In this document: one piece after another, positions 45,850 to 55,661 of the stretch
Layout: every line of letters starts with the position of its first letter
How positions within the stretch are numbered: the first letter of the stretch is position 1
NCBI RefSeq assembly: GCF_002211105.1
Contig: NZ_JPUA01000028.1
Location: 67,442-131,441 of the forward strand
Length of the DNA: 64,000 bases
Direction: 5' to 3'
Source of the DNA: Halomonas campaniensis
GTDB lineage: Bacteria; Pseudomonadota; Gammaproteobacteria; Pseudomonadales; Halomonadaceae
The notes under the pieces: generated by a model
Database searches by the model: none
What the model was told of the DNA's origin: nothing
What the model saw: only the letters and a program-made list of their open reading frames with translations
Program-made: the position numbers and the translations under genes

Positions 45850-48039
45850 ATGGACTTTAATCAATCAGCGGAAGATAACCTGTTCGATCGCGCCCGTATT
45901 ATTGGCAAACCCCATGCGCGAATCGACGGCACGCTTAAGGTGATGGGGTGTGCGCCCTATGCTTACGAGCGTCATGACGTTGTGGCAAACCAACTGGTGG
46001 GTTATCCCCTGTGCGCGACCATTGCCAAGGGTCGAATTACCCATATGGATGCGTCTGCTGCCCGTGTTGCACCAGGCGTTGTGTCAGTAGTAACGACGCT
46101 GGAGATTGAGCCCCTTGATCGCTCGGAAAACAACGTTGCCCGGCTGTTCGGTGGCGATAAGATTGCCCACTACCATCAGGCCATCGCGGTAGTGGTGGCG
46201 GATACCCTGGAGCAGGCGCGCAGCGCCGCGGCGTTGATCGATGTCAGCTATCAACAAGAGAAGGGAATCTTTGATCTTGAGGAGGTCTGGAAACAGCCAG
46301 ATAGCACCGGTGAACCGTTGGCAGATGTGGGTGACGTTGACGCGGCGTTTCAAACCGCGGCCTTCACGCTAGATGAAGTTTATCGCACCGCTTCCCAAAG
46401 CCACGCCATGATGGAGCCCCACGCAACGATCGTGGACTGGTCGGATGGCGGCCAGATGACGGTGTGGACGTCAAACCAGATGATCGAAATGAATAAACAG
46501 GCGTTGGCGACCTCCTTCAATATCGACCCCGACACGATTCGCGTCGAAAGCCCCTACATCGGCGGTGGCTTTGGCGGAAAACTGTGGCTACGCGCTGACG
46601 CGGTACTCGCCGCCCTCGGCTCGCGGGCCTCGGGTCGGCCGGTCAAGCTGGCTTTACCTCGCCCGCTGGTGTTTAACAATGCCACACACCGCTCCGGCAC
46701 CATTCAGCGCCTGCGCATTGCGGCCGATGCCCAGGGCAAGATAACTGCCTTCGACCATTCGGCAGTTTCGCATACCCTGCCCGGTGGCAGTGGCGAGAAC
46801 CCGGTCAATCAAACCCGCACGTTTTATGCCGGTGCGAGTCGCCGAGTCGCTCATCAGCCTGTTGAGATGGATTTACCCGAATCGGCGGATATGCGCGCTC
46901 CTGGAGAAGCCTCAGGGCTTGCCGTGCTGGAAATTGCCATGGATGAAATGGCGCAGAAGCTGGGGATGGATCCCGTCGAGTTCAGGATATTCAACGACAC
47001 CCAAGTCGATCCGGAAGATCCCTCAAAGCCCTTTAGCGACCGCCATTATGTCGAATGTTTACGCCAAGGTGCAGCAGCCTTTGGCTGGGAGGCGCGCAAC
47101 CGCACGCCAGGGGAAAAACGCGAAGGAGAGTGGTTGATCGGCCACGGTATGGCAGGGGCCTATCGCAGAGCGCCCACGCTGGATTCCGGGGCACGCGTAC
47201 GTTTGCAGGGCGGGCGACTGATCGTTGAGACCGATATGACCGATATCGGCACCGGCTCCTACACCATTCTTGCTCAGACGGCTGCCGAGACGATGGGGAT
47301 GGCCATGGAGGACGTTGAGATTCGGCTAGGCAACAGTGCCTATCCCACTTCTTCGGGGTCGGGCGGGCAGTTTGGCGCAACTAGTTCTACCGCTGGCGTG
47401 TACGCCGCCTGTTTGGCGCTTCAAGAGCAGATCGCCAAGCGTTTGGGCGTTGAAACGCCGCGTTTTGAGAACAGCCGCGTACTAGCCGGGGATACTGATT
47501 TGGCGCTTGCCGACGTGGCAGATGGTGAGGAGCTTGTCGCCGAAGATACGATCCACTTTGGCGACTTTAAAGACGACATGCAGATTGGCACCTTTGGGGC
47601 GCATTTCATCGAGGTGGGCGTGCATGCCTATACCGGCGAAACGCGTGTTCGGCGTATGCTCGCGGTGTGTGATGCGGGCCGCATCCTAAATCCGATCACC
47701 GCCCGTAGCCAAGTGCTCGGCGGTATGACGATGGGCGTGGGTGCTGCGTTGTCGGAGGGGCTAACCGTTGACCTTGAGCGCGGTTTCTTTGTTAATCACG
47801 ACCTTGCCAGTTACGAGGTTGCGGTTCATGCCGATATCCCCGAGCAGGAGGTTATTTTTCTGGATACCACGGATGCGGCTTCATCGCCCCTGAAATCCAA
47901 GGGAGTCGGTGAGCTGGGCATCTGCGGCGTTGCGGCGGCTATCGCCAACGCGGTTTATAACGCCACCGGCGTTCGGGTGCGTGAATACCCCATAACCCTT
48001 GATCGAATGATCGACCAACTCCCTGATACTGCACCTTGA
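45850..48039 (+). CDS. Molybdopterin-binding aldehyde dehydrogenase subunit (PaoC/YagR-like)
   Basis: 729 residues. Xanthine-oxidase-type a/b hammerhead and cofactor domains: YIGGGFGGK, DMRAPGEASGLAVLE, TDIGTGSYTILAQTAAE, SSGSGGQFGATSSTAG and the base catalyst E688 in GVGELGICG. The Arg in DMRAPGE is expected to touch the aldehyde. Likely binds MCD. No xdhC/PaoD maturation gene follows in the window, so insertion of the sulfurated cofactor must use a factor encoded elsewhere. Confidence 0.94.
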   Translation: MDFNQSAEDNLFDRARIIGKPHARIDGTLKVMGCAPYAYERHDVVANQLVGYPLCATIAKGRITHMDASAARVAPGVVSVVTTLEIEPLDRSENNVARLFGGDKIAHYHQAIAVVVADTLEQARSAAALIDVSYQQEKGIFDLEEVWKQPDSTGEPLADVGDVDAAFQTAAFTLDEVYRTASQSHAMMEPHATIVDWSDGGQMTVWTSNQMIEMNKQALATSFNIDPDTIRVESPYIGGGFGGKLWLRADAVLAALGSRASGRPVKLALPRPLVFNNATHRSGTIQRLRIAADAQGKITAFDHSAVSHTLPGGSGENPVNQTRTFYAGASRRVAHQPVEMDLPESADMRAPGEASGLAVLEIAMDEMAQKLGMDPVEFRIFNDTQVDPEDPSKPFSDRHYVECLRQGAAAFGWEARNRTPGEKREGEWLIGHGMAGAYRRAPTLDSGARVRLQGGRLIVETDMTDIGTGSYTILAQTAAETMGMAMEDVEIRLGNSAYPTSSGSGGQFGATSSTAGVYAACLALQEQIAKRLGVETPRFENSRVLAGDTDLALADVADGEELVAEDTIHFGDFKDDMQIGTFGAHFIEVGVHAYTGETRVRRMLAVCDAGRILNPITARSQVLGGMTMGVGAALSEGLTVDLERGFFVNHDLASYEVAVHADIPEQEVIFLDTTDAASSPLKSKGVGELGICGVAAAIANAVYNATGVRVREYPITLDRMIDQLPDTAP

Positions 48040-48058
48040 TAGCCTGACGCGGGGTGGC

Positions 48059-48490
48059 TCAGGCTGAAACGTCATCAGGTTTTTGAGGCAATGCATAGCT
48101 GGCGGTGACATGCACCACGGGTCGCGTTTCGTCGCTGGCTGAGAATAGCTGTACTTCGCCCACCGCTAAGCGACGGCCGAGTTTGATCAGCTTGGCGTGG
48201 GCGATAATGTCATGATCACCGGACGCTGCGCGGAGGAAGTGGCAGTTTAAGTCGCTGGTCACCGCCATGGGTTCGGGGCCGATCTGTGCCAAGATCGCCA
48301 CGTACATAGCCACATCCGCAAAGCCCATCATGGTGGGCCCGGAAACCCGCGGGCCGGGGCGTAGGTGCTCGTTGCCTATCTTCAAGCGCAGGGTGGCCGT
48401 CATGTCACCCACGCTCTCTATCTTGCCCATCCGCTGGGGAAACACTTCATCTAGAAAGTGTTCGATTTGCTCGGCAGTCATTACGGTCAT
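48059..48490 (-). CDS. Hotdog-fold thioesterase (PaaI-like)
   Basis: 143 residues. PaaI/4HBT features: RVSGPTMMGFADVAMYVAILAQIG (central hotdog helix) and VTSDLNCHFLRAASGDHDIIAHAKLIKLGRRLAVGEVQLFS. It lacks the HGG of PaaI but has the GP-x-MMGFAD variant seen in other acyl-CoA thioesterases. Shine-Dalgarno AAGGA fits ATG 48490. The glcB terminator lies directly upstream. Confidence 0.82.
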   Translation of the reverse strand: MTVMTAEQIEHFLDEVFPQRMGKIESVGDMTATLRLKIGNEHLRPGPRVSGPTMMGFADVAMYVAILAQIGPEPMAVTSDLNCHFLRAASGDHDIIAHAKLIKLGRRLAVGEVQLFSASDETRPVVHVTASYALPQKPDDVSA

Positions 48491-48506
48491 TATTGTTTTC
48501 CTTTAT

Positions 48507-48538
48507 AAAAAAAGCCCCGAGGTATGAGCCTCGAGGCT
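48507..48538 (-). terminator. Rho-independent terminator of glcB
   Basis: On the minus strand AGCCTCGAGG-CTCATA-CCTCGGGGCT (10 pairs, one wobble) is followed by seven T. It begins 21 bases after the glcB stop and ends only 17 bases before the thioesterase ATG. Confidence 0.93.
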
Positions 48539-48558
48539 GATTACACCGTAAAACGATC

Positions 48559-50733
48559 TTACTTCGCTTTATGCACCTGACGCCACTCGTGGAGTAGCGG
48601 TTCAGTGTAGCCGGAAGGCTGCACGCGGCCTTTGAAGATCAGATCGGAGGCGGCTTTGAAAGCAGTGGAGCCTTCAAAATCGGCGCTCATGGCGGTGTAG
48701 GTGGGGTCGCCAGCGTTCTGCTCATCGACTACTTTGGCCATGCGCTTGAGGGTCTCTTCCACCCGCGGTGCATCGACAATGCCGTGTAGCAGCCAGTTGG
48801 CAATGTGCTGGCTGGAGATACGCAGCGTGGCGCGATCTTCCATCAGGCCCACGTTGTGGATGTCCGGCACTTTTGAACAGCCCACGCCGTGCTCTACCCA
48901 GCGCACTACGTAGCCGAGAATACCCTGGCAGTTGTTATCCAACTCCTGCTGCTTCTCTTCATCCGACCAGTTGGCGTTTTCCGCTACCGGCACGGTGAGT
49001 AGGTCGTCCAGATAGTCGGGCTCGCCCAACGCTTCCAGCTCGCGTTGAACGTCTGTGACGTTGACCTGATGGTAGTGCAGGGCGTGCAGCGCAGCAGCGG
49101 TAGGGGATGGCACCCAAGCGGTGTTGGCACCGGCTTTTGGGTGACCGATTTTCTGCTCCAGCATGTTGTGCATCAGATCTGGCATGGCCCACATGCCCTT
49201 ACCGATTTGCGCACGACCACGCAGACCGCAAGCAAGACCCACTTGTACGTTGCTCTTCTCGTAGGCCTGAATCCAAGCGGCGCTCTTCATGTCGCCCTTA
49301 CGCACCATGGGGCCCGCTTCCATGGCGGTATGCATTTCGTCGCCGGTGCGGTCGAGGAAGCCGGTGTTGATAAACGCCACCCGTGAAGCCGCTTCAGCGA
49401 TACACGCTTTTAGGTTGACGGTGGTGCGGCGCTCTTCATCCATGATACCCATTTTCAGGGTGTCACGGTTCATGCCCAAAATGTCTTCAACGCGGCTAAA
49501 CAGCTCGTTGGCGAAGGCAACTTCTGTAGGGCCGTGCATCTTCGGCTTAACGATGTAAACCGAACCGGTGCGTGAGTTGCGCGGCTGGTCGGCGTCTTTC
49601 TTCAGATCATGCAGCGCGAGCAGTGAAGTGACCACCGCATCAAGGATACCTTCCGGTAGCTCGTTGCCTTTCTCATCCAAAATCGCCGGTGTGGTCATTA
49701 GGTGACCCACATTACGCACGAACATCAGCGAACGGCCGGGTAGGGTTACGCTGCTGCCATCGGTGGTTTGCCAGGTGCGGTCGGCGTTAAGCTTGCGGGT
49801 AAACGTCTTACCGTTTTTTTCGATCGTCTCTTCCAGATCGCCCTTCATCAGGCCCAGCCAGTTGCTGTAAACGCCCACTTTATCTTCTGAATCCACAGCC
49901 GCTACGGAGTCTTCACAATCCATGATGGCGGTCAGCGCGGCTTCCACCACGACATCTTTAACGCCTGCCGGGTCGGTTTTGCCGATGGAGTCGTTGGGAT
50001 CGATCTGGATTTCCAGGTGCAGGCCGTTGTTACCCAACAGAATCGCGTCGGGCTTGGCCGCTTCGCCAGTAAAGCCGATCAGCTTGCCAGAATCTTTCAG
50101 GCCGGTTTCACGACCACCTTCCAAGGTCACCACCAGATGCTCATCACGAATGGCGTAGTTCACCGCATCACGGTGCGAACCAGTCGCCAGCGGTGCCGCG
50201 CGGTCAAGCACGCCGCGGGCATAGGCAATCACTTTGGCGCCACGTTTCGGGTTGAAGCTGGTGCCTTTCTCTGCGCCATCCTCTTCGGAAATCGCATCGG
50301 TGCCGTACAGGGCGTCGTAAAGGCTGCCCCAGCGCGCGTTAGCCGCATTCAGCGCATAGCGTGCGTTGCTCACCGGTACAACCAGCTGCGGGCCTGCCTG
50401 AACGGCTACTTCACGGTCAACGTTGGCAGTGGTCGCTTTGACGTTAGCCGGTGCTTCAGCCAAGTAGCCAACCTCTTTCAGGAAGCGGCGGTATCCCGGC
50501 ATATCGGTGACCGGGCCGGGGTTTTCCCGGTGCCACACGTCAAGTTTTTCTTGCAGCGTGTCGCGCTCTTCCAGCAATTGACGATTTTTAGGGGTCAAAT
50601 CATGAAACAGAGCATCCACACCGGCCCAAAAGGCGTTTTCATCAACACCTGTTCCCGGTAGCGCCTGCTCATTTATAAAACGGTCTAAATCGGCTGCCAC
50701 TTGTAAACGGTGGCGCGTGATACGCTCGCTCAT
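48559..50733 (-). CDS. glcB: Malate synthase G
   Basis: 724 residues from ATG 50733 (Shine-Dalgarno AGGAG), the normal length for isoform G. It makes malate from glyoxylate and acetyl-CoA. Recognisable parts: [16 protein letters not shown] (Mg2+ Glu/Asp region), [53 protein letters not shown] and [10 protein letters not shown]. No isocitrate lyase or glc regulator is nearby. The shared upstream region with the divergent hydrolase is 217 bp and shows nothing I can name. Confidence 0.97.
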   Translation of the reverse strand: MSERITRHRLQVAADLDRFINEQALPGTGVDENAFWAGVDALFHDLTPKNRQLLEERDTLQEKLDVWHRENPGPVTDMPGYRRFLKEVGYLAEAPANVKATTANVDREVAVQAGPQLVVPVSNARYALNAANARWGSLYDALYGTDAISEEDGAEKGTSFNPKRGAKVIAYARGVLDRAAPLATGSHRDAVNYAIRDEHLVVTLEGGRETGLKDSGKLIGFTGEAAKPDAILLGNNGLHLEIQIDPNDSIGKTDPAGVKDVVVEAALTAIMDCEDSVAAVDSEDKVGVYSNWLGLMKGDLEETIEKNGKTFTRKLNADRTWQTTDGSSVTLPGRSLMFVRNVGHLMTTPAILDEKGNELPEGILDAVVTSLLALHDLKKDADQPRNSRTGSVYIVKPKMHGPTEVAFANELFSRVEDILGMNRDTLKMGIMDEERRTTVNLKACIAEAASRVAFINTGFLDRTGDEMHTAMEAGPMVRKGDMKSAAWIQAYEKSNVQVGLACGLRGRAQIGKGMWAMPDLMHNMLEQKIGHPKAGANTAWVPSPTAAALHALHYHQVNVTDVQRELEALGEPDYLDDLLTVPVAENANWSDEEKQQELDNNCQGILGYVVRWVEHGVGCSKVPDIHNVGLMEDRATLRISSQHIANWLLHGIVDAPRVEETLKRMAKVVDEQNAGDPTYTAMSADFEGSTAFKAASDLIFKGRVQPSGYTEPLLHEWRQVHKAK

Positions 50734-50950
50734 GGGGTTTCTCCTGTGAGGATGCCCGTGGGGAATGTGTTGGCCACGGTCAGAGTAAAATGTATTTATG
50801 GAAAATAATTCCACACCTGCTCGGGCATGTAAACAGCGTAGACCCTAATGCGGTAAAATGCTCGACCAAATGACTAGGTATTAGGTTTTGGGAATGCGGC
50901 TCGACAGCCGCGTCTAGGCCAACGGAACATGGCGTTATGGAGAAACAACG

Positions 50951-51934
50951 ATGCGTGATTTCCAACATCTGGAAGGCTTGTTTCGCCACGCCTCGGGCGA
51001 TACCGCTCTTAGCCGCCTGTTGCCAGGGGAAGTATTGGCAGACGCCATGCAAGGCTATTTCCACCACTATGGCTTAGAAGCACTGCTGTTAGATACCAGT
51101 GAAGTGCATGCAGGCTTTATCGATACAGGGCGCTTTGCGCTGTGGTGCCAAGTGTGGAGCCCCCCGCAGCCGGTGGGCACTGCCTTTGTGGTACATGGCT
51201 ATTTCGATCATATGGGGCTATATCGCCATTTGCTTGAACGCCTGCTGGCTAAGGGGTGGCGAGTGGTGCTGTGGGATCTTCCCGGCCACGGCCTTTCCAG
51301 CGGTGCGCGGGCGGCAATAGAAGATTTCGATGATTATCAGCACTGCCTGGCCCATTTGCAGATGACCCTAAAGAGCCAAGCCATGGCGCCTGAGCCGTGG
51401 TTAGGCGTGGGCCAGAGTACCGGTGGGGCGATTCTGGCTACCGATGCACTCACCCGCCGTGAGGCGTCCGGCTGGTCGGGTTTGGTGCTGCTGGCGCCCC
51501 TGGTGCGGCCTTGGGGATGGAGCCAAACCAGCTGGCTGCACTTGATTGCCAGCCCGTTCGTAAAAGAGTTGCCGCGTAAATATCGCCCCAACTCTACCGA
51601 CGAGCAGTTCACCGAGTTTCTACGTGAGGGTGACCCGCTGCAGCCTGAGCGCTTGAGCGTTGCCTGGGTGAGCGCTATGCGCCGCTGGATGCCTCGCCTA
51701 CTGGCCCAGGAGCCCAACCCACTGCCTACCCTGATACTCCAGGGCGAGCAGGATTTGACCGTCGATTGGGAGTGGAATTTAGCGATTCTGGCGAAGAAGT
51801 TTCCTAATGCCGAAATTCATCGTCACCCGGAAGCTCGCCACCACTTGGTAAACGAGGCAGATCCCATCCGTGAAGTGCTGTTTGAAGCGTTGGATAACTT
51901 TGTAGATGGGTTTGTTGAAAGTGCTAGCCAATAG
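50951..51934 (+). CDS. Alpha/beta hydrolase, lysophospholipase (PldB)-like
   Basis: 327 residues, serine aminopeptidase S33/Hydrolase_4 type. Nucleophile Ser in GVGQSTGGAILATD; oxyanion region VVHGYFDHMGLYRHLLERLLAKGWRVVLWDLPGHGLSSG; acid in LQGEQDLTVDWEWN and His in HPEARHHLVNE. No signal peptide. Size and motifs suit monoacylglycerol or lysophospholipid hydrolysis. A strong terminator follows. Confidence 0.85.
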   Translation: MRDFQHLEGLFRHASGDTALSRLLPGEVLADAMQGYFHHYGLEALLLDTSEVHAGFIDTGRFALWCQVWSPPQPVGTAFVVHGYFDHMGLYRHLLERLLAKGWRVVLWDLPGHGLSSGARAAIEDFDDYQHCLAHLQMTLKSQAMAPEPWLGVGQSTGGAILATDALTRREASGWSGLVLLAPLVRPWGWSQTSWLHLIASPFVKELPRKYRPNSTDEQFTEFLREGDPLQPERLSVAWVSAMRRWMPRLLAQEPNPLPTLILQGEQDLTVDWEWNLAILAKKFPNAEIHRHPEARHHLVNEADPIREVLFEALDNFVDGFVESASQ

Positions 51935-51978
51935 ATTTTGTAAAACACATTGGCGAGATTACTCCCTATACGTCACGA

Positions 51979-52018
51979 GCACTGAATAAACCCCGCTACG
52001 GGGTTATTCAGTGCTTTT
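51979..52018 (+). terminator. Strong, probably bidirectional terminator
   Basis: GCACTGAATAA-a-CCCCG, loop CTA, CGGGG-TTATTCAGTGC: about 16 pairs with one bulged A, followed by TTTTACCTTT. It separates two convergent genes (51934 stop and the phytase-like gene ending 52046). Confidence 0.93.
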
Positions 52019-52045
52019 ACCTTTCTATGTTCATACCTACTTTCA

Positions 52046-53359
52046 TTACTGGGCGTTCAGGAAGTCCTCTACATCGAGCAGTATCAGTTCATTATCATCG
52101 GCGCGATCCTGCTGGCGGCCAATCGAGAACGGGTAGTTATTGTCGTTGGCAACCACGATGGTGCTCTCATCGACACGATCCACGTTCTCAATGGTCACAA
52201 AGGGAAAGTTAAAGGTGCCGTTGATCGTGCCCCGCGGTGCAAGGCCCTCTGGATCCTGGATGTCCATCAAGTCGATATAGGCGATTTTCTCAAGTACACC
52301 CTGCTCGTCCGTACGTTCGAGGTCGATGAGATAGATGCGTTTGAACTCGGCGGGATTCTCTGCCCACTCTTCTCGCGGGTCGCCCTGGCGGCTATCACGC
52401 TCAATGATTAGGCCGCGGGTACCGCCAATAAGATTGAAATCGCCAATCGCATGATCCGCTGACTCCAAGGGGTAGTAGCGGGTTGCGTCGCCCCATTCGC
52501 CGGTTTCAGTATGGAGCTCGAACATTCTTAACACAGGGACGTCATCAATGGTTTCCGGGGCGTTGGCGTTGCTGTCCCAGACTGGCTTTTCCAATAAGGG
52601 ATAAAGGGTTGTTTGGTCTTCGGAGAGCGCCATGCCTTCATAGCCGCCGGAGCGAAACACCACCACATCATCAGCGAGAGGCGCGCCAGGGTTCGGGGTG
52701 AGGGCAAAGGCATTGTCGGGTGAGCGCATTAGTGTGCCGCCTGGGTCTGTGGCCAGCACCTGCAACACCTCACCTTCGTTATCGACCTGGATAATCCAGG
52801 GGCCGAACTCATCGCCAATCCAGTAGCTATCGCCCACCGGCTGTATCGATTCGAGGTCGAAATCGGCACCGGTTAAGAATCGGCCAGGGGTGGCTTCATT
52901 CATAATCGGGAAGGGCACCTTGCGGTTTGGATCCGAGAGTTGAACGGTCTCCTCAACGATGACACGCCCAGTGTCCCAGTCAGTCTTTATGATGTTAAAC
53001 ATCAGAATGACGTCGGAGGAGTTCGCCTTGGAGCCAAAGCCGTTATCGGTCAACACCAGGAAACGGTTATCGCCAAGTGAGCGAATACCAGAAAACCCCT
53101 GAAGAGGCTGGCTGGGGAAGGGTAGCGCTAGGCCGGTCTCTTGCATGTTCGTATACAGCTGCTCAACGCGGCCCTCTTGGCCAGTAAAACGGCCTGAGAC
53201 GTTGTAGTGCTCAGCGGCACCGGCAGGGGCCGTCACAAAGGTGCTGCCGGGCAGTTGGGCATGGCCGGACAGTGTGGCGGGGAAGCTCTGCTGGGCGTGT
53301 GCCGTACTGGTAAACGCAAAGGCGAGTAGAGCAGTCGCTAGTAACGGCTTTGTCATCAC
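52046..53359 (-). CDS. Secreted esterase-like phytase family protein
   Basis: 437 residues with signal peptide (MTKPLLATALLAFAFTSTAHA). A beta-propeller-like domain with QGFSGIRSLGDNRFLVLTDNGFGSKANSSDVILM, DLESIQPVGDSYWIGDEFGPWIIQVD and EGMALSEDQTTLYPLLEKP, the pattern of the esterase-like activity of phytase family. Substrate uncertain; a phosphate-ester or lactone hydrolase role is possible. Secreted or periplasmic. Confidence 0.85.
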   Translation of the reverse strand: MMTKPLLATALLAFAFTSTAHAQQSFPATLSGHAQLPGSTFVTAPAGAAEHYNVSGRFTGQEGRVEQLYTNMQETGLALPFPSQPLQGFSGIRSLGDNRFLVLTDNGFGSKANSSDVILMFNIIKTDWDTGRVIVEETVQLSDPNRKVPFPIMNEATPGRFLTGADFDLESIQPVGDSYWIGDEFGPWIIQVDNEGEVLQVLATDPGGTLMRSPDNAFALTPNPGAPLADDVVVFRSGGYEGMALSEDQTTLYPLLEKPVWDSNANAPETIDDVPVLRMFELHTETGEWGDATRYYPLESADHAIGDFNLIGGTRGLIIERDSRQGDPREEWAENPAEFKRIYLIDLERTDEQGVLEKIAYIDLMDIQDPEGLAPRGTINGTFNFPFVTIENVDRVDESTIVVANDNNYPFSIGRQQDRADDNELILLDVEDFLNAQ

Positions 53360-53575
53360 TATTTCACCATTTGGGAAGAGAAATTAGAGCAGGTGCAGCG
53401 TTTGCTAATTTTCATCCGTAATAGTGATAGTTGAATGACAAAGTGCAGACGTTTTAATGGCAGCAGGGTTTCACATCGAGTCTGGCCCTGAGTCGTAAAA
53501 TACGCCTTGCTCAACAGGCGTAAATATTAATAAATGGTGTGGCTTTCAAATATATTATTCAAAGAGGAAATGACA

Positions 53576-54154
53576 ATGGGATCATCGGTCAAAAAGGTAC
53601 TGGTATTTGCGGGCAGTGCCCGAGAAGCGTCACTGAATAAGCAGCTAGCCAAGCTGGCCGCCAAGCGTATTGAGGCGCTTGGCGGGGAAGCCACTTTTAT
53701 CGATTTAAAGGATTACCCCTGCCCACTGTTTGATGAAGATATCGAAGCCCAGGGCATGCCGGAGAATGTGCTGAAGCTGCGTGAGATTCTTGCGGATCAC
53801 CAAGCAGTGATGATCGCCTCGCCGGAGTACAACGGTTTTATCACCCCGCTGCTGAAAAACACTCTGGACTGGCTGTCACGACCCTACCAGGATACGCCGG
53901 GGCTCGGGTTGTTTGCCGGTAAGTGGGCAGCGCTGGTGGCGGCTTCCCCCGGTGGGCTAGGTGGCATCCGTGCGCTACCGCTGGGCCAGCAACTGTTAGC
54001 CAATCTGGGGCTGGTTGTGCTGCCACAGCCATTATCGCTGGCAAAAGCGGGCAGCGCCTTCAACGATAGTGGCGCGTTACACGATGAAACCACGGGGCAG
54101 AAGCTGGATGCGTTGTGCCAACGCCTAGTGGACTCACTCGCCGCCACTCGCTAA
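53576..54154 (+). CDS. NADPH-dependent FMN reductase family protein
   Basis: 192 residues from ATG 53576 (Shine-Dalgarno AGAGGA, 8 bases away). Flavodoxin-like: VLVFAGSAREASLNKQLAKLA (FMN phosphate loop), MIASPEYNGFITPLLKNTLDWLSRP, AALVAASPGGLGGIRAL. Members reduce quinones, azo dyes or chromate. It converges on the comM remnant with 22 bases between stops. Confidence 0.9.
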   Translation: MGSSVKKVLVFAGSAREASLNKQLAKLAAKRIEALGGEATFIDLKDYPCPLFDEDIEAQGMPENVLKLREILADHQAVMIASPEYNGFITPLLKNTLDWLSRPYQDTPGLGLFAGKWAALVAASPGGLGGIRALPLGQQLLANLGLVVLPQPLSLAKAGSAFNDSGALHDETTGQKLDALCQRLVDSLAATR

Positions 54155-54176
54155 CCGTCCAGTGGGTTGCGGGGGC

Positions 54177-54841
54177 TTACGCCCCCTTTAGCATCCGATC
54201 CAGCTGGCGGTAACCAATGGCCTCAATTAGATGCGGCTGGGTGGGCTTGGGTTCGCCCTGAAGGTCGGCCAGGGTCAGGGCTACGCGCAGTACGCGGTGA
54301 TAGGCGCGGGCGGAGAGCTTGAGCTTTTCGAGCACGCCCGCAAGCCAAGCGCGCTCTTCATCGTTAAGCGCACAGGCGGCCTCCAGGGCTTTGCCGCTTA
54401 GCTGGCTATTCAGCGCGCCGCGGGCCATTTGGCGTTCTCGGGCGGCCATCACCCGCTCACGCACGGCTTCTGAAGACTCGCCTTGGGTTTGTGCGGTGAG
54501 CTGATCTGGCGGCAGGGCAGGGACTTCCACCTGGAGGTCTATGCGGTCTAGCAGCGGCCCGGAAAGCCGCGCTTGATAACGTTGGATTTGACTGGCGGTA
54601 CACTGGCAGCGCTGGCGCGGATCGCCCAAATGGCCGCAGGGGCAAGGGTTCATTGCAGCGACGAGCTGGAATTGAGCTGGGTAACGGCGCTCATGGCTGG
54701 CGCGGGCTAAATGGATCTCTCCCGTTTCTAGCGGTTGGCGCAAAACCTCTAGCACATGGCGGGAAAACTCCGGTAGTTCATCCAAAAACAGCACGCCGTG
54801 ATGAGCCAGCGATATCTCTCCGGGTTTGGGTTTTGAGCCGC
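54177..54841 (-). pseudogene. comM: comM 3' fragment, disrupted by a Tn7-like transposon
   Basis: The C-terminal ~221 codons of ComM (YifB/Mg-chelatase-like AAA+ helicase, ~500 residues) remain: GSKPKPGEISLAHHGVLFLDELPEFSRHVLEVLRQPLE (Walker B), VAAMNPCPCGHLGD, SGPLLDRIDLQVEVP and the final IGYRQLDRML. Homology stops exactly at the Gly-Ser preceding KPKPGE, where P-loop domain and N-terminus should continue; upstream sequence in the open frame is transposon DNA in an unrelated frame. ComM drives branch migration during natural transformation, so competence-dependent recombination is probably reduced. Confidence 0.93.
54837..54841. repeat. Likely target-site duplication (GCCGC)
   Basis: Last five comM bases before the transposon start at TGT. 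The matching copy should abut the other transposon end beyond the window. The site equals the GCGGC of a Gly codon run in comM; AbaR-type islands of Acinetobacter are reported with ACCGC at the same codons. Confidence 0.55.
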
Positions 54842-54980
54842 TGTCATTTTCAGCAATTAATGCGACCCTCAGCGCGTAATATCGGGCTATTATGGTAGTC
54901 TGTACAAGATTGAGTGCGACAGAATTAATAGTAATTGCTGCGACAGACCGCGTTTTGTTCAATATTTGGTGCGACTGCTC
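54842..54980 (+). repeat. Transposon left end with TnsB-site-like repeats
   Basis: Terminal TGTCATTTTCAGC, then four direct TGCGAC cores at 54861, 54915, 54939 and 54970, several within related contexts (AATTAATGCGAC, GAGTGCGACAGAATTAATA, AATTGCTGCGACAGA, TTGGTGCGACTGC). Arrays of ~20-bp TnsB sites mark Tn7-family ends. The last repeat lies just before the tnsA ATG, so TnsB binding could repress transposase expression. Confidence 0.72.
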
Positions 54981-55661
54981 ATGCCACTGCCTACATCCGT
55001 TCGTAACATCGGCCCTACCCGACGAAGTGTGTCTGGCTACTATGCCTTTCGCGGGGAGGAGTCTATTGCGTTCGAGTCGACGCTCGAACGTGATTTCCTC
55101 ATCAAGGCTGACTTTGATGTAAGCGTCCTTGGTGTGATTTCCCAGCCGTGCGAGATTCCGTTTCATCATCCCGTGACCGGTAGACGCTACACCTACACGC
55201 CGGATTATTTGGTTTATTACCGTCTCGGTAATCGTGATTACAGGGATTACCCAAAACCTCTCCTGGTGGAGGTCAAACCACGGGAAAAGTGGCAAGCACA
55301 TTGGCGTGAATGGTCGCCTAAATGGAAGGCGGCGATGCGGCATGCCAGCAACGAGGGGTGGTCATTTAGCATTCATGACGAGAGCCGCATTCGTGATAAG
55401 ACCCTGGACAACATCACCTTCTTGGCGCGCTACAAACGAATGGTGTTTGCCTCGGTTGAAAGCCAGGCAGTGCTCAACACGGTGAGGGAGATGGGGGTGG
55501 CGACCTTGGATTACCTGTTGTCTCGGCACTTCATGGGTGACATTTATCGGGCAGAGGGAATTGCGCATTTATGGCATCTGCTGGCGACCCGGCAGCTAGA
55601 TTGCGATATGGCGCAATCCTTTAGCCCTCTATCAGAGGTGTGGATACCCGATCATGAATAA
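54981..55661 (+). CDS. tnsA: TnsA-type endonuclease subunit
   Basis: 226 residues from ATG 54981 (MPLPTSVRNIGPTRRSVSGYY). PD-(D/E)xK nuclease with E32 in AFESTLERDFL, D75 in YTPDYLVYY and E97/K99 in LLVEVKPREKW; a winged-helix-like C-terminal part follows. With TnsB it makes 5' strand cuts so that transposition is cut-and-paste. Overlaps tnsB by 8 bases. Equivalent to tniC of Tn6022. Confidence 0.93.
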   Translation: MPLPTSVRNIGPTRRSVSGYYAFRGEESIAFESTLERDFLIKADFDVSVLGVISQPCEIPFHHPVTGRRYTYTPDYLVYYRLGNRDYRDYPKPLLVEVKPREKWQAHWREWSPKWKAAMRHASNEGWSFSIHDESRIRDKTLDNITFLARYKRMVFASVESQAVLNTVREMGVATLDYLLSRHFMGDIYRAEGIAHLWHLLATRQLDCDMAQSFSPLSEVWIPDHE

